A stretch of DNA of 64,000 nt from an uncultured SAR86 cluster bacterium (GCA_902535365.1 CACATF010000002.1:79114-143113); one strand, 5' to 3'. Positions 21,848 through 34,824 are shown, counted from the stretch's first letter. Notes: a model not told the origin generated them from the letters alone. Translations and numbers: made by a program.

Positions 21848-23007
21848 TTGACTAACTCCACAATTCTTTTTGAAGCTTCTTGAAGAGAGTCCTCACCAAT
21901 AACATTCATGCCTGAGTCATTTAATAAAAGCTTGCCCTCTTCAGACATATTCCCTTGCAGACGAACAACTATCGGCACCTCAACACTTATTTCTTTAATT
22001 GCATCGATTATCCCTTGAGCAATAAGATCGCAACGAACTATTCCTCCAAAGATATTAACTAAGATTCCTTTTACATTAGCATCAGAAAGAATCAACTTGA
22101 AAGCGGCCGAAACTCTCTCTTTTGTTGCGGTTCCCCCAACATCTAAAAAATTTGCTGGTTCACCTTTATATAGTTTGATCGTATCCATAGTACCCATTGC
22201 GAGACCTGCGCCATTCACCATGCAACCAATATTTCCATCCAATGCAACATAGCTCAAATCATTTAATTTTGCTTCGTATTCTCGTTCATCTTCCTGTGAA
22301 GCATCTCTCATGGCTTCAAGCTCAGTTTGTCTATACAGAGCATTTTCGTCGATATTGATCTTTGCGTCTAAACAATGAAGATTCCCATCGACCTTAACTA
22401 CTAAAGGGTTTATTTCCAATAAACTTAGATCTAAATCTTTAAATAGTTTTGAGCACCCATCTACAATATTTTTAAATTGCTCATGTTGAGCTTGATTGAA
22501 ACCTAAACTGTTTGATAGCTTAATAATATCTTGATCCTCAATAATGTATTCATGGTTTAACTTACCTTTTAGAATTTTTTCAGGTGTTTTCTCTGCTACC
22601 TCTTCGATATTCATACCGCCAGCTTCAGAAACAATCATTGATACGCATTTTTCATCACGATCAACAACAAAACTCATGTAAAGTTCTTTCTCAATGTCTG
22701 TAAGCTCTTCCAACGAAATTGTTTGAACTGGCAAGCCAAGCTCATCTGTTTGGATAGTAATAATATTTTTTCCAAGCCATTGATTAACAAATGCTTCGAT
22801 ATCTGCCTTGTTTTTGCAAAGCTTTACTCCTCCAACTTTTCCTCTACCACCAGTGTGTGCCTGCACTTTTGCAACACATCCATTAGAAAAATCAATTTGA
22901 TTGATAGCATCATCAATTTCTGATTCTGATTTTATTAGACTTCTTTTTGAAACGGGTAACCCGTAACGCTCGAAAATTTCTTTCGCTTGATACTCGTGTA
23001 AATTCAT
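21844..23007 (-). CDS. sucC: Succinyl-CoA synthetase beta subunit
   Basis: [50 protein letters not shown]. Confidence 0.98.
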   Translation of the reverse strand: MNLHEYQAKEIFERYGLPVSKRSLIKSESEIDDAINQIDFSNGCVAKVQAHTGGRGKVGGVKLCKNKADIEAFVNQWLGKNIITIQTDELGLPVQTISLEELTDIEKELYMSFVVDRDEKCVSMIVSEAGGMNIEEVAEKTPEKILKGKLNHEYIIEDQDIIKLSNSLGFNQAQHEQFKNIVDGCSKLFKDLDLSLLEINPLVVKVDGNLHCLDAKINIDENALYRQTELEAMRDASQEDEREYEAKLNDLSYVALDGNIGCMVNGAGLAMGTMDTIKLYKGEPANFLDVGGTATKERVSAAFKLILSDANVKGILVNIFGGIVRCDLIAQGIIDAIKEISVEVPIVVRLQGNMSEEGKLLLNDSGMNVIGEDSLQEASKRIVELVK

Positions 23008-24425
23008 TAATTACCTATATGAATTGCTTGTTTGTTCACTGCTAAAGCAGCTTCATGAAGAGCCTCTGAAACAGTAGGATGGCTAAACATTGTTAGACCA
23101 AAATCTTCTGAACTTGCTGAAAACTCCATGCCAATAAGACCTTGCTGAAGAATTTCAGAAGCCCCATTTCCAAAAACTTGAACACCAAGAACTTGATCTG
23201 TATCTTTGTCAGCAACTACCTTCACTGAGCCCACGGAATCACCTGATGCTAAAGCTCTGCCACTTGCAGCAAAAGGAAAACTACCTTTTTTATACTCAAC
23301 ACCTTCTTCTTTAAGTTGTTTTTCAGTTTTTCCAACCCAAGCGATTTCAGGATGGGTATAAATTACACTAGGCACTAAATCGTAATTTACCTCCATCTTT
23401 TTATTTGCAATGCGTTCAGCAGCCATAACCCCTTCTTCCATAGCTTTATGCGCAAGCATTGGTCCTCTCACTATATCTCCAATAGCATAAACATTATCGA
23501 GTTTGGTTTTACAGAATTCATCCACGTCTATGAAACCTTTTTCATCAGTTTCAAGACCACAACCCTCAGCTAAAAGGTTTTCAGTGAAGGGTCTTCGTCC
23601 AACAGCGACGATAACTTTATCATATTCTTTTGTTTCTAACTTACCGTCAATTTCTACTTCTAGAGATACACCTTTACGTGATTTTTTTGAACCCTGAACC
23701 ATACATCCAAGCTTGATATCTAAATTTTGAGATCTGAATTCACGCTCAATAGCTTTGGACATGTCAGCATCAAGCATTGGCAGCAAGGTTTTTTCTGCTT
23801 CAAATATTTCAACTTCTGATCCTAATCTAGACCAAACACTGCCAAGCTCTAAACCAATTACACCAGCACCAATTATTGCTAACTTTTTTGGTGTTTCTGA
23901 AAACTCAAGTGCACCTGCACTACCGACAATTGTTGTTCCATTCCATGGCACAGAAGGAATATTAATTGGTCTTGAACCAGTAGCCAGCACAATGTTCTTT
24001 GCTGTTACAGACGTTTTTTTGCCCTTTGTATCTGTAATTTCAACTTCAGTTGAGCTAATTAATTTGCCTTTACCATGAAAAGCATCAACCTTATTGTGTT
24101 TTAGAAGTTGTGAAACACCAGATGTTAGTTTTTTAACAATTCCATTTTTTCTGTCCATCATTGTTGAAAGATCATATTTTGGTTTTGTAACTGAGATGCC
24201 GTGTTCTTCAAAACTTTCAGAGATTTGTTGGAATTTGTAGGAAGAGTCTAGAAGAGATTTAGATGGTATGCAGCCAACATTAAGACATGTGCCTCCAAGC
24301 TTTTGCTTTCCTGATTCATCTTCATCGAACTCAACACATGCTGTTTTAAGACCTAATTGAGATGCTTTGATAGCTGCCACGTATCCACCAGGACCTCCAC
24401 CAATTACTACTACATCATATTCCAT
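23007..24425 (-). CDS. lpd: Dihydrolipoyl dehydrogenase
   Basis: GGGPGGYVAAIKASQLG, GGTCLNVGCIPSKSLL, HAHPTVSEAL-like C-terminus (FSHPTVSEALHEA). Confidence 0.97.
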   Translation of the reverse strand: MEYDVVVIGGGPGGYVAAIKASQLGLKTACVEFDEDESGKQKLGGTCLNVGCIPSKSLLDSSYKFQQISESFEEHGISVTKPKYDLSTMMDRKNGIVKKLTSGVSQLLKHNKVDAFHGKGKLISSTEVEITDTKGKKTSVTAKNIVLATGSRPINIPSVPWNGTTIVGSAGALEFSETPKKLAIIGAGVIGLELGSVWSRLGSEVEIFEAEKTLLPMLDADMSKAIEREFRSQNLDIKLGCMVQGSKKSRKGVSLEVEIDGKLETKEYDKVIVAVGRRPFTENLLAEGCGLETDEKGFIDVDEFCKTKLDNVYAIGDIVRGPMLAHKAMEEGVMAAERIANKKMEVNYDLVPSVIYTHPEIAWVGKTEKQLKEEGVEYKKGSFPFAASGRALASGDSVGSVKVVADKDTDQVLGVQVFGNGASEILQQGLIGMEFSASSEDFGLTMFSHPTVSEALHEAALAVNKQAIHIGN

Positions 24426-25676
24426 TTAAACTCCTAATATCATTGACTCTGGTGCTTCAAGAGACTCTTTAATCTTGACTAAAAAGGATACCGCATCCTT
24501 GCCATCCAATAATCTGTGATCATATGTTAATGCAAGATACATCATTGGTCTAATTTCTATCTTTCCATCGACGACCATTGGTCTGTCCTGAATCTTATGC
24601 ATGCCTAATATTGCAGATTGAGGAGGATTTAAAATTGGTGTTGATAATAATGAACCAAAGACACCACCATTAGATATGGTAAAAGTGCCTCCTGTGATAT
24701 CTTCCATCCCAAGTTTTCCCTCTCGTGCTTTAATAGAATAGTCTCTGATAGCTATTTCTATCTCGGATATAGAAAGCTCACTAACATTTCTAACAACAGG
24801 TACAACAAGACCTCTTTCAGAAGAAACAGCTACTCCAATATCCTGATGACCATGATAAACAATGTCATCTCCATCTATTGAAGCATTGACTATTGGCATT
24901 TCTTGCAAAGCAATACTAGAAGCTTTCATGAACATCCCCATAAAACCAAGCTTAACTCCAAACTTTTCTTCAAAACTATCTCTATATTTTTCTCTAAGTT
25001 TTTTTACTTCAAATAAATCCACTTCATTAAACGTTGTAAGTGACGCAGTTTGTGATTGAGATTCAAGAAGCCTTTTCGCAACAACAGATCTTAATCTGGT
25101 CATTGGAACCCTTTTAGATGATCCTAATATTTCTGTTTGGGCCGTATCCTCTTTTTGTTTTGCTGGTTCAGACGCTTTAATTACATCTTCTTTTGTTACA
25201 ACACCTTTTTTTGTAGAGGGTTTTAAGCTACTAATTTCTAAATTCTTTTCATTTAACAATTTTTTTGCAGCAGGGCCCATTCTGAAATTTTCATTGTCTT
25301 GCGTTTTTATATCAGCTTTAGTCTCGACTTGTTTTGGTGCTGTCTCTTTTTTAGTTTTGGGTGTTTTTTTTGGTGCAGATGCTGATAACTTTTTCTCTTC
25401 TTTAATTTCAGCTTTAGGCTTTTCTTTATCTGTTGTTGCACCTTTTGTGTAATTACCAATTAGCTGGGAACTCTCAATTGTTTCACCCTCAGAAACTATT
25501 ATTTCCCCCATTACACCATCGGATGCTGCTGTTACTTCAATTACAACCTTATCAGTTTCAATCTCAGCTAAAACTTCATCCTGCTTGATAGCATCGCCTG
25601 TTTTTTTTAACCAATTAGATAAAGTACCTTCAAAGATTGATTCAGGGAATTGTGGTGATTTTATCTCTTCTGCCAT
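24426..25676 (-). CDS. sucB: Dihydrolipoyllysine-residue succinyltransferase (E2 of 2-oxoglutarate dehydrogenase)
   Basis: Lipoyl domain ([11 protein letters not shown]), peripheral subunit-binding region, catalytic [20 protein letters not shown]. Confidence 0.96.
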   Translation of the reverse strand: MAEEIKSPQFPESIFEGTLSNWLKKTGDAIKQDEVLAEIETDKVVIEVTAASDGVMGEIIVSEGETIESSQLIGNYTKGATTDKEKPKAEIKEEKKLSASAPKKTPKTKKETAPKQVETKADIKTQDNENFRMGPAAKKLLNEKNLEISSLKPSTKKGVVTKEDVIKASEPAKQKEDTAQTEILGSSKRVPMTRLRSVVAKRLLESQSQTASLTTFNEVDLFEVKKLREKYRDSFEEKFGVKLGFMGMFMKASSIALQEMPIVNASIDGDDIVYHGHQDIGVAVSSERGLVVPVVRNVSELSISEIEIAIRDYSIKAREGKLGMEDITGGTFTISNGGVFGSLLSTPILNPPQSAILGMHKIQDRPMVVDGKIEIRPMMYLALTYDHRLLDGKDAVSFLVKIKESLEAPESMILGV

Positions 25677-25686
25677 TGTGAATATT

Positions 25687-28473
25687 TTATAACTCTAATG
25701 CCTTTGCCACTATCTCTTTTTGTCGTTTAATGTGATATTTTTGATAGCCACCTGCTGGTGAAGCAGAAGCATCTCTTGCAATTACGCTCAGTTTAAAACC
25801 TTTCTTCGTTTCATTCAGTACTTTTTCAAGCCTATGTCTAATCATTAACCAAGCACCCATATTTTCTGGTTCCTCCTGAACCCACACAAAGTTTTTAGAC
25901 TTCACACTTTTGGTGTAGGAAATTAGCTCGCTATCGGGAAATGGGTATAACTGCTCAATCCTCACTATTTCGACATTCTTTATCTTCTTGTCTTCTTTGT
26001 GTTTAAGAAGATCAAAATAAATCTTTCCTGAACATAGAATTATTTTTTTAGGTGCATTTTTACTTTGATCAATGATTATATTTTTAAAAGTACCATTGGT
26101 TAAATCTGATAGTTCTGATGTTGCCATAGGATTTCTAAGTAAACTTTTTGGGGTTAAAACAACCAATGGTCTGCGTAATGGTTTGATTGCTTGTCTTCTG
26201 AGCAAATGAAAAATTTGTGATGGTAAAGTTGGAACACAAACTTGAATATTTTCATGAGCACATAATTGTAAAAATCTTTCAAGCCTACAGCTACTGTGCT
26301 CTGGACCTTGACCTTCATAACCATGTGGCAAGAACATCGTTAAACCAGAAAGCCTATCCCATTTTGTTTGTGCACTAACAATAAATTGATCTATTACAAC
26401 CTGAGCAACATTTACAAAGTCGCCAAACTGAGCTTCCCAGATTACTAACCCCTCGGGCCAAGTTGATGCATAGCCATACTCAAAACCTAGAACAGCTTCT
26501 TCAGATAAAAGAGAGTCATAAATTTCAAATTTCTTATTTCCATTATTTAGTTTTGCCAGCGGAACATGACCAATACCAGTAAGCTGATCTTTTATAACAA
26601 GATGTCGGTGAGAAAATGTACCTCTTCGTGAGTCTTGGCCAGTAATTCGAACCGGGTAATTCTCTTTTAGTAAAGTTGCATAAGCTGCCATTTCAGCAAA
26701 ACCCCAATTCATTGGAATTTTTCCCTCTAACATCTCCTTTCGTTCATCGTAAAGTTTTGCAACTTGCTTTTGGACGTTTGTACCCTTATCAAAATCAAAA
26801 CCTGGCGCCATGCTTTCCTTGAGATGTTGTAGTGATACATTAGTTGGGTAAGATTTTTTCAAGTTTGGTTTAATGTATGCAGACCAGTCAAAATGCAGTG
26901 AGTGGTCTGGGTCACTAGCCATAGATTCTGCAACCATTTCACCCTTTTCCATGCTTTTCCTATAATTTGATTTAAAGACTTCATATTTCTCATTTATCTC
27001 TGAATCATTATTTAAAAGATCTGATAGATAAAGTTCAGTAACAGTGTTTTTAGAAGTTATTTCTTTGTACATCATTGGTTGAGTGGCAAAAGGTTCATCA
27101 GTTTCGTTGTGCCCTCTTCTTCTGTAGCAAACAAAATCGACAATAATGTCTCTCTTGAAAGTATCTCTAAACTCAACAGCTAACTTTGCAGCCATTACAC
27201 TAGCTTCAGGGTCATCACCATTAACATGAATTATTGGAGCATCGATCATTTTTGCTACATCAGTGCAGTATTCTGTAGATCTTGCATCCTCTTTTAAGCT
27301 TGTTGTAAAACCTATTTGATTATTTACTACAATGTGGACGGTCCCTCCAACTCCATAAGCTCTAGTCTGTGATAATTGTAAAATTTCCATCACAACACCT
27401 TGGGCTGAGAATGATGCATCCCCATGCATTAAAATAGGAACTACCATATCCTGTGCGCTGTCTAGCCTTCTGTCCTGTCTTGCTTTTACTGAACCAAGAA
27501 TTACAGGGTTTACAATCTCCAAGTGAGATGGGTTTGAGCCTAAAGCAAGGTGAACTTCACCACCACTTGTCAGAATGTTTGATGAAAAACCCAAATGATA
27601 TTTCACATCACCTGTTTTAGTGTCGTCTTCCTCAAAATCTTCAGCAAATTCAGTAAATAGTTCACTTGGTTTTTTACCCATTACGTTTATGAGAACATTT
27701 AAACGACCTCTGTGGGACATGCCAAGCACTAATTCCTTTACTCCTCTTGATCCAAAGTCTTCAATTAATGTATCAAGCAGAGGAACCAAAGATTCACCTC
27801 CTTCAAGACCAAACCTCTTTGCACCTGGATACTTTGATGCTAAGAATTTCTCAAGCCCTTCAGAATCAACCAGTCTTTTTAAAATATGTTCTTGCTCATC
27901 ACTGTTAAAGTAGTAGGGAGTTGGTTTTCCTTCAATCTTATCTAAAAACCATCTTCTTATGCGGCTATCCATTATATGCATAAACTCATATCCCAAACTT
28001 GCGGTATAGGTTTGTTTAAGTGAACTAATGATGTCTTTTAGGGAAAGTTCTTTTGAGTTTTGAAAGTTTGAAATTGAGAATGATGATTCAAGGTCATTTT
28101 CAGATAAGTTGTGGAAGCCAAGCTTAAGGTCTGGGACTTCTTTTTTTAATCTTAGTCCAAGAGGATCTATATCTGCTACCTGATGCCCTCTTCTCCTATA
28201 AGCATTAATCAAATTCTGAACATCTGACGCTTTGGAGTTCTCTGAAATTTCAACTTTTGCTTCTGTAGGGAATTTTTTATTTCTGAATTGCTCTTCGATT
28301 GATTTATGACTTACGTCAATTTGGCCATTTTGAATTGAATCAAAATATTTCTTCCATTCAGAAGGAAGTGAGTTAGGGTTTTCCAGATAATCCTCATAAA
28401 GAATTTCTAAATATTCTGAATTACCACCGTTTTTGAAGCTGTCTAAAAATCTCTCCTCTAATGACTTTGACAC
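25687..28473 (-). CDS. sucA: 2-oxoglutarate dehydrogenase E1
   Basis: 928 aa; [50 protein letters not shown]. Confidence 0.98.
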   Translation of the reverse strand: MSKSLEERFLDSFKNGGNSEYLEILYEDYLENPNSLPSEWKKYFDSIQNGQIDVSHKSIEEQFRNKKFPTEAKVEISENSKASDVQNLINAYRRRGHQVADIDPLGLRLKKEVPDLKLGFHNLSENDLESSFSISNFQNSKELSLKDIISSLKQTYTASLGYEFMHIMDSRIRRWFLDKIEGKPTPYYFNSDEQEHILKRLVDSEGLEKFLASKYPGAKRFGLEGGESLVPLLDTLIEDFGSRGVKELVLGMSHRGRLNVLINVMGKKPSELFTEFAEDFEEDDTKTGDVKYHLGFSSNILTSGGEVHLALGSNPSHLEIVNPVILGSVKARQDRRLDSAQDMVVPILMHGDASFSAQGVVMEILQLSQTRAYGVGGTVHIVVNNQIGFTTSLKEDARSTEYCTDVAKMIDAPIIHVNGDDPEASVMAAKLAVEFRDTFKRDIIVDFVCYRRRGHNETDEPFATQPMMYKEITSKNTVTELYLSDLLNNDSEINEKYEVFKSNYRKSMEKGEMVAESMASDPDHSLHFDWSAYIKPNLKKSYPTNVSLQHLKESMAPGFDFDKGTNVQKQVAKLYDERKEMLEGKIPMNWGFAEMAAYATLLKENYPVRITGQDSRRGTFSHRHLVIKDQLTGIGHVPLAKLNNGNKKFEIYDSLLSEEAVLGFEYGYASTWPEGLVIWEAQFGDFVNVAQVVIDQFIVSAQTKWDRLSGLTMFLPHGYEGQGPEHSSCRLERFLQLCAHENIQVCVPTLPSQIFHLLRRQAIKPLRRPLVVLTPKSLLRNPMATSELSDLTNGTFKNIIIDQSKNAPKKIILCSGKIYFDLLKHKEDKKIKNVEIVRIEQLYPFPDSELISYTKSVKSKNFVWVQEEPENMGAWLMIRHRLEKVLNETKKGFKLSVIARDASASPAGGYQKYHIKRQKEIVAKALEL

Positions 28474-29192
28474 TATCCTATTTTTCTTAACTCCTTCTTA
28501 ATCTCATTGATTGCTTTTGATGGATTTAGCCCTTTAGGACATACAGATGTGCAATTCATGATCCCATGACACCTATAAACGCTGAATGCATCATTTAATT
28601 TTTTTAGTCTAGCAGTCTTCTGCTTGTCTCTTGTGTCTGCAATAAATCTATATGCTTGTAGTAAAGCTGCAGGCCCTACAAATTTTTCTGGATTCCACCA
28701 AAAAGAAGGGCAACTAGTTGAGCAACATGCACACAATACACACTCATACAAACCATCAAGCTTTTCTCGATCACTTGGACTCTGCAATCTCTCATGTCCA
28801 GTAGCTATCTCATCATCATTATCAAGAAAAGGCTTAATCTTTTCGTATTGATCGTAAAATGGTTTCATATCTACAATAAGATCTTTTATTACAGGAAGAC
28901 CTGGTAAAGGTCTTACCTCAAGCTTATTTCCTTTGGCAACTTCGGACACTGGAGTTATGCATGCTAGGCCATTTTGACCATTCATATTGACACCATCGGA
29001 TCCACAAACACCCTGAGCACATGATCTTCTAAAAGTAACAGTTGAATCCTTCTCTTGCGCTTTTCTGATAGCATCAATAACCATCATATTCCCACTTGAA
29101 CCATATTCAATTTTGTAGTCTGCCATATATGGTCTTTGATCTTTTTCTGGATCAAATCGATACAAACTTAACTCCAAAAATTTACTCATCAA
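28473..29192 (-). CDS. sdhB: Succinate dehydrogenase iron-sulfur subunit
   Basis: [53 protein letters not shown]. Confidence 0.97.
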   Translation of the reverse strand: MMSKFLELSLYRFDPEKDQRPYMADYKIEYGSSGNMMVIDAIRKAQEKDSTVTFRRSCAQGVCGSDGVNMNGQNGLACITPVSEVAKGNKLEVRPLPGLPVIKDLIVDMKPFYDQYEKIKPFLDNDDEIATGHERLQSPSDREKLDGLYECVLCACCSTSCPSFWWNPEKFVGPAALLQAYRFIADTRDKQKTARLKKLNDAFSVYRCHGIMNCTSVCPKGLNPSKAINEIKKELRKIG

Positions 29193-30970
29193 TAAACCCT
29201 CGCTTTTGGTTTAAATGCGTCAACAGATTTTGGCGACAAATTCACTTTTCTTTTCTTCACCTCATCATTATTTTTGAAATAAAGAGAATGGCAAAGCCAG
29301 TTTTCATCATCTCTTTCAGGGTAATCTTCTCTTGCATGGGCTCCTCTGCTTTCTTTTCTTTCAAGTGCAGAATACGCTGTAGAATTTGCAATATCTAACA
29401 GATTTAAATATTCGAGTATCTCAACCCTTTCAGCATTAAACTGATTTGATTTATCTCCTAAATGAATTTTTTTAGTTTTTTCTGTAACAGACTTTAATTT
29501 TTCAATACCTTCCTTCATTAAGGTCTCATTTCTATATACGCCAAAATACGATTGCATAATATTCTGCATTTCTGCCTTCAGAGCAAAGACTGATTCACCT
29601 GCTTTTGTCTCCTGCAATTTAACTAAAGGCATAATTGATTGTTCAATATTTTCTTTACTTAACGAGCTCTGAGATGATTTTGAAACATCATCATTAATAT
29701 GGCGTCCTGCAGCTCTTCCAAATACCACTAAATCTAGAAGCGAATTGCCACCAAGCCTGTTTGCTCCATGAACAGAAACATTTGCTGCTTCACCGATAGA
29801 ATACAGCCCATTGACTATTTCATCCTCGCCCTGATTGTTTTTTGTTATTACTTGGCCATGAATATTTGTTGGAATCCCACCCATCATATAGTGACATGTA
29901 GGAACCACTGGAATTGGAGCCTTAATTGGATCGACATTTGCAAATGTCATTGATATTTCTCTAATTTCTGGAAGCTTCTTCATAATGTTATCAGAGCCAA
30001 GATGATCTATTTTTAAGAGAACATGGTCTTTCTTATCTCCACAGCCTCTGCCAGCTAATATTTCTTGAACGATACATCTGGAAACAACATCTCTTGAAGC
30101 AAGATCTTTTGCTTTTGGAGCATAATTAGGCATGAATCGTTCCCCTTCTGAGTTAATTAGGTAGCCTCCTTCGCCTCGACAACCCTCAGTCATTAGAGAA
30201 CCATTTCCATAAAGACCTGTGGGGTGGAATTGCCACATCTCCATGTCTTGAAGTGGTAAATCTTGTCTTAAAACCATACCTAAGCCATCGCCAGTACAAA
30301 TTAAAGATGTCGTATTTTGCTCATAAACCTGACCAGCTCCTCCAGTTGCCAAAACTACTGCTGAAGTTTTAATTGCAGAAACTTCTCCTGTCTCCATATC
30401 AAAACAGCTAACGCCTGAAATTTCACCAGAATTATTTTTGATAAGATCAACTGCAAACCACTCATTAAAAAACTCTGTTCCTGCTTTTAGATTTGCCTGA
30501 TAAAGTGTGTGTAAAAGTGCATGTCCTGTTCTATCTGCAGCTGCGCATGTTCTTGCTGCCTGACCACCCTCACCAAATTCTTTTGATTGTCCTCCAAAAG
30601 GCCTTTGATATATTCTGCCATTATCAAACCTAGAGAAAGGAAGGCCCATATGCTCGAGTTCAAAAACAGCATCAGGTCCTTCTGAACACATGTATTCAAT
30701 TGCATCTTGATCTCCGATGTAGTCAGAACCTTTCACTGTATCAAACATGTGCCATCTCCAATCATCATTTGGATCAGCACTTGCAATTGCACAAGTAATT
30801 CCACCTTGAGCGGCAACTGTATGTGAACGTGTTGGAAATACTTTGCTTACTACTGCAACTTTTAGACCTGATTTAGCAATTTCTAGAGATGCCCTCAAAC
30901 CAGAACCACCACCACCAACGATTACTACATCGAATTCTTTTTCTGTAATATTTAGCCCATTAATTTCCAT
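29189..30970 (-). CDS. sdhA: Succinate dehydrogenase flavoprotein subunit
   Basis: [63 protein letters not shown]. Confidence 0.98.
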   Translation of the reverse strand: MEINGLNITEKEFDVVIVGGGGSGLRASLEIAKSGLKVAVVSKVFPTRSHTVAAQGGITCAIASADPNDDWRWHMFDTVKGSDYIGDQDAIEYMCSEGPDAVFELEHMGLPFSRFDNGRIYQRPFGGQSKEFGEGGQAARTCAAADRTGHALLHTLYQANLKAGTEFFNEWFAVDLIKNNSGEISGVSCFDMETGEVSAIKTSAVVLATGGAGQVYEQNTTSLICTGDGLGMVLRQDLPLQDMEMWQFHPTGLYGNGSLMTEGCRGEGGYLINSEGERFMPNYAPKAKDLASRDVVSRCIVQEILAGRGCGDKKDHVLLKIDHLGSDNIMKKLPEIREISMTFANVDPIKAPIPVVPTCHYMMGGIPTNIHGQVITKNNQGEDEIVNGLYSIGEAANVSVHGANRLGGNSLLDLVVFGRAAGRHINDDVSKSSQSSLSKENIEQSIMPLVKLQETKAGESVFALKAEMQNIMQSYFGVYRNETLMKEGIEKLKSVTEKTKKIHLGDKSNQFNAERVEILEYLNLLDIANSTAYSALERKESRGAHAREDYPERDDENWLCHSLYFKNNDEVKKRKVNLSPKSVDAFKPKARVY

Positions 30971-31342
30971 TTACATTCCCATTAAATAATTGAATACCAC
31001 TATATAACTAATGATTAAAATAACTAATACAATAAAGGCTCTGTATATAAACCTAAATATTTTTGCATAACTGCCAAGCCCAGAAACAAACATGCCTAAT
31101 GTTCTTTCAGAGAAATAATCATCTTCAACAGCTTTTAGGCCCTGAATACTATGAATAACCATTGAGACGATAAATAAAAATGTAAAGATCTTCATTTCTA
31201 ACGAATTGATGTCATTGTGCCAAACTGAAGCATCTATCCCCCAGGGCTTAATAAGATATGAGAAGCTTATAAAAACAACATAAGCTAAAAGAATCATTGC
31301 TGTAGCTCTTTGCAAATACCAATAAAATGTTCCCATCACCAT
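30971..31342 (-). CDS. sdhD: Succinate dehydrogenase membrane anchor subunit
   Basis: Three-TM protein between sdhC and sdhA (YWYLQRATAMILLAYVVF; HSIQGLKAVEDDY). Confidence 0.88.
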   Translation of the reverse strand: MVMGTFYWYLQRATAMILLAYVVFISFSYLIKPWGIDASVWHNDINSLEMKIFTFLFIVSMVIHSIQGLKAVEDDYFSERTLGMFVSGLGSYAKIFRFIYRAFIVLVILIISYIVVFNYLMGM

Positions 31343-31716
31343 ATCTCCATAAGTAAAATTACAGCTGATATTGAAGTAAGGCCAAATACAAATTTTGCGG
31401 AATTAGCTGCCTCATTAAGCTCATGACCATAACTAGTAAAATCAGCAATTAAATGCCTCAGTCCTGCAAAAATATGGTAGCTAAGAGAAATTAATGAGAT
31501 TGAAACCAAGAGTTTAACTTCAAAATTATATTTACTAAGATCCCACTCAAGATTAGGTGTTAACAAGTAATCTGTTAAAAAAATTAAAACAAATGTTGGA
31601 ATCGCAATAAAGAAATTAACAATACCAGAAACCCTATGACTTATTGATGAAATGGCAGTAATAGGCAACCTAATTAAAAGAAGATTAATAAATGTTGGGC
31701 GCCTATTCATATCCAC
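31336..31716 (-). CDS. sdhC: Succinate dehydrogenase cytochrome b556 subunit
   Basis: RPTFINLLLIRLPITAISSISHRVSGIVNFF, YHIFAGLRHLIADF (heme ligand region). Confidence 0.94.
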   Translation of the reverse strand: MDMNRRPTFINLLLIRLPITAISSISHRVSGIVNFFIAIPTFVLIFLTDYLLTPNLEWDLSKYNFEVKLLVSISLISLSYHIFAGLRHLIADFTSYGHELNEAANSAKFVFGLTSISAVILLMEIW

Positions 31717-31759
31717 GCATATTATAGAATATATAGAAGGGAAAAATGCCTTTGTGGGT

Positions 31760-33067
31760 TCAATTATAAGGGTTTTTCGAATTAATAAATTTAAGTTTAA
31801 TGGTGATGCCAGATAGATTTAACTTTTTATGAAAAAAATTGGTCAAAAATCTTTGGTAACTACCTTCTAGTTTTTCTAGAGAATTGCCATGAAGAGTAAG
31901 AATATGTGGATTCTTACCACCCTGATGAATATATCTTATCTTTGGCTTAAATTTCCCTTTGTATGGTATTGATTTTGCTTCTTTTGCCTGTGAGAGAATC
32001 TTGTTTAATTTATTTGTTGAAATGTTTGTATCTGCATTTTGCAGCACCCTATAAATTTGGTCAAAAAGAGATCTAAATCCTTTATTTTCCATTGCTGAGA
32101 TAAAGCAACATGGAAGGCCGTTTAACGCTGGCTCATTACTAATATTTTTTTTGAGATCACTTAACTGTTCTCTATTAAGTAAATCTGTTTTGTTTATTAC
32201 GACAATGATTGCTTTGCCAATTTCTTTTGCCCTCTCAACAATTTTAAGGTCTTGTTCTTTAAGACAATCACTCGCATCTTGAAAGACTAAACATAAGTTA
32301 GCTTCTTCAACTGCATTTAAAGACTTTATTACTGAAAATTTTTCTTCTTTTTCAGTAGTTTTGTTTTTTCTTCTGATGCCGGCAGTATCAGCAAAAATAT
32401 ACTCTTTTCCTTTGAATTCAACCCTTGTATCAACAGAATCAATTGTTGTTCCCGGAATATCAGAAACAATCATTTTATCCTCTTTAAGAATTGTATTTAT
32501 TGATGAAGATTTGCCAACATTTGGTTTTCCAATAATTGAAATTCTTGGGATATTATGGGCATCATCTTTTTCATCTTCTTTAATATCTTCAAATATTTTT
32601 TCAACCAAAGTATCAATATTGAGATTATGCTCAGCACTTACGGTAACAAAATCATCAAACCCAAGCTCAAAAAATATTTCTATTCCTTCATCAGTTTTAA
32701 CATCAATTTTATTTATTACTAATAAGCTTCTTTTGCCACTTTTTCTAACAATATTCGCTATTGCTTTGTCATATGGAGATAAGCCAAATTTTTTATCTAC
32801 TACAAAAATAACTTTATCTGATTGTTCTATTGCCTCATATGCTTTGGCAATTATTAAGTCTTCAAAATCATCATCTTTTGAGGTAAAGAATCCACCAGTA
32901 TCTACCAAATTTACGGCTTTATTAAAATATTGCAGTTCAGCAACTTTAATATCTCTGGTTAAGCCTTCATGATTAGAAACAATAGCTGATTTAGACTTTA
33001 TAAGCTTATTGAATAGTGATGATTTGCCGACATTAGTTCTGCCAACAAGAGAAACTGTTTCATTCAT
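31760..33067 (-). CDS. der: GTPase Der (EngA), tandem G domains
   Basis: Two G domains (GRTNVGKSSLFNKL; GKPNVGKSSSINTIL), DTAGIRRKNK, KH-like C-terminus. Confidence 0.96.
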   Translation of the reverse strand: MNETVSLVGRTNVGKSSLFNKLIKSKSAIVSNHEGLTRDIKVAELQYFNKAVNLVDTGGFFTSKDDDFEDLIIAKAYEAIEQSDKVIFVVDKKFGLSPYDKAIANIVRKSGKRSLLVINKIDVKTDEGIEIFFELGFDDFVTVSAEHNLNIDTLVEKIFEDIKEDEKDDAHNIPRISIIGKPNVGKSSSINTILKEDKMIVSDIPGTTIDSVDTRVEFKGKEYIFADTAGIRRKNKTTEKEEKFSVIKSLNAVEEANLCLVFQDASDCLKEQDLKIVERAKEIGKAIIVVINKTDLLNREQLSDLKKNISNEPALNGLPCCFISAMENKGFRSLFDQIYRVLQNADTNISTNKLNKILSQAKEAKSIPYKGKFKPKIRYIHQGGKNPHILTLHGNSLEKLEGSYQRFLTNFFHKKLNLSGITIKLKFINSKNPYN

Positions 33068-34225
33068 TTAATTTAAATCAAACGCTGACAGAGAGCCTCT
33101 TGAATCTTGGGCTATTAGCCTTCCTGATCTAGCTTCTATCTGTACGATTTCCTCTAGTTCTGTTGCTTGTTGTCCAATTGTCTCACCAGTTTGTGCATTT
33201 AATTTGTGAAGGTAGCCTTCTAGATCACCAAAATAAATATTATTGCCAATAAAAATTAATTCAGATATTTTTCGGAATTTAAAACTTGAATTTCTCCATT
33301 TTTCTGTGCCATTTAGCGCATCAAATGCGATAATCTCATCGTCAACATTTACAGCCAGGACCATATCCCTAAATTGTTTGATTGGTTTTGTTGTAGATAA
33401 ATCTACCGAGAATAATTTTTCTCCACCTCTGATATTAAATCTTGTCAAAGATCCGTTGTAATTGGCAGCATATACAAATTCATCAAAAGCAATTGCTGGA
33501 CTATCTGCATCCATTAGTTTTTCAAGTTCTGTGGAGCCCTTAATTCTAGAAATTGGTTTTTCCCATAATTGAATACCGTCTTCAGCTCGAATAGCAGCAA
33601 GCCTGCCATTAGAAAAAGTTGCAAATATTAAGCCTTCGTAAAAAACTGGATTTGATGTTCCCCTAATCGAAAGCAATGGTGCTTGAGCATTTTTAGACCA
33701 AGCAATCTCTCCAGTTTGAAAATCAAAAGCATAAAGAACATCGGAAGATGTTTGAACATAAACGTGTAAAGGTGTTATTAGTGCCTTGGAGATTACTAAA
33801 TCTTTTAAATCATTTTTCCACTTTAGGTCACCATTGTTTAAATTATGCAGATATAGCTTGCCTTCTATATCTGAGTAGAGGTATGTGTTATAAGCAACAG
33901 TGACTCCTGACATAACCTGTTCATTTTCGATATTTAATGATGTCATCAGATCGCCTGAGTCAATATTTATCATCTCAACTGCTTCATCACCCACCAAATA
34001 AACTCCACTACCACTTATATCAAAGAACTTGCTAGGCTGAATGTTGTCACCAAAAAATTGGTAAGTAATTATTGGAGTTACAACTTCTCGTGACCATGCT
34101 TGTGATGCAAACTCATCGTTATCACCACTCAGAGCCGTTGGTGCTCTTGGGTCCTCATTGATCAAACCAAGAGTCTGACAACCAGTCAAAAAAATGATTG
34201 AAAATAATTTAAGAGTATTTTTCAT
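33068..34225 (-). CDS. bamB: Outer membrane assembly lipoprotein BamB
   Basis: Lipobox FLTGCQ, PQQ-like beta-propeller repeats, between der and yfgM-hisS. Confidence 0.9.
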   Translation of the reverse strand: MKNTLKLFSIIFLTGCQTLGLINEDPRAPTALSGDNDEFASQAWSREVVTPIITYQFFGDNIQPSKFFDISGSGVYLVGDEAVEMINIDSGDLMTSLNIENEQVMSGVTVAYNTYLYSDIEGKLYLHNLNNGDLKWKNDLKDLVISKALITPLHVYVQTSSDVLYAFDFQTGEIAWSKNAQAPLLSIRGTSNPVFYEGLIFATFSNGRLAAIRAEDGIQLWEKPISRIKGSTELEKLMDADSPAIAFDEFVYAANYNGSLTRFNIRGGEKLFSVDLSTTKPIKQFRDMVLAVNVDDEIIAFDALNGTEKWRNSSFKFRKISELIFIGNNIYFGDLEGYLHKLNAQTGETIGQQATELEEIVQIEARSGRLIAQDSRGSLSAFDLN

Positions 34226-34824
34226 TATCTAGGTCTTTTTAAATTAATTAAATTCTTTTGTGTATCGTCAGTATCTGCTGATATTGCAAGATCGTAATTT
34301 TCATTAGCAAGCTCATTTTCACCAAAATACTTATAAAAATCCCCTGCCAATTCATAGAATGATGCATCTCTATTATTTCCCATCTCAAGAAATTTGGCAC
34401 CGTTTTCATAATCGTCAATTTCCATATAAATTCTGACAATATTTTCCCTAAATTGTTCCAAAACAATGTTCTTGGTTTGGAGATTCATGTTGCTTTCTTT
34501 TGTTTTTGAATATGCATCCTCAAACAAGGTTGCACCCAGTGTTAGGTTGCCCTCATCTATAGCTTTTTTTGCAAGAACTGTTTTAACAATTATTTCGTAA
34601 CCAACTTCATTAAAATTCAGGTCTGAATTGCTTAATAATGATTCAGCACTAAGTTCAGTATTAGCTAATCTCTCATTAACACTAATGAATTTTTTAAAAT
34701 CCTTCTTATTCTGCTCTTCTGAAAGGTATTGATTGAAAGATAGGGCTGCATAAACAACAACAACAGCTGCCACTGTCCCAATGAAATATTTGTTCTTAAT
34801 GAAATTTAAAATCTGATCAACCAC
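34225..34824 (-). CDS. YfgM-like TPR membrane protein (ancillary SecYEG translocon subunit family)
   Basis: N-terminal TM, TPR-like body, conserved position between bamB and hisS. Confidence 0.78.
   Translation of the reverse strand: MVDQILNFIKNKYFIGTVAAVVVVYAALSFNQYLSEEQNKKDFKKFISVNERLANTELSAESLLSNSDLNFNEVGYEIIVKTVLAKKAIDEGNLTLGATLFEDAYSKTKESNMNLQTKNIVLEQFRENIVRIYMEIDDYENGAKFLEMGNNRDASFYELAGDFYKYFGENELANENYDLAISADTDDTQKNLINLKRPR

Noticed and set aside
32361-32972. Plus-strand 203-aa ORF opposite der
   Set aside because: Antisense to a confident GTPase gene; low-complexity Ser/Ile-rich translation typical of a shadow ORF.
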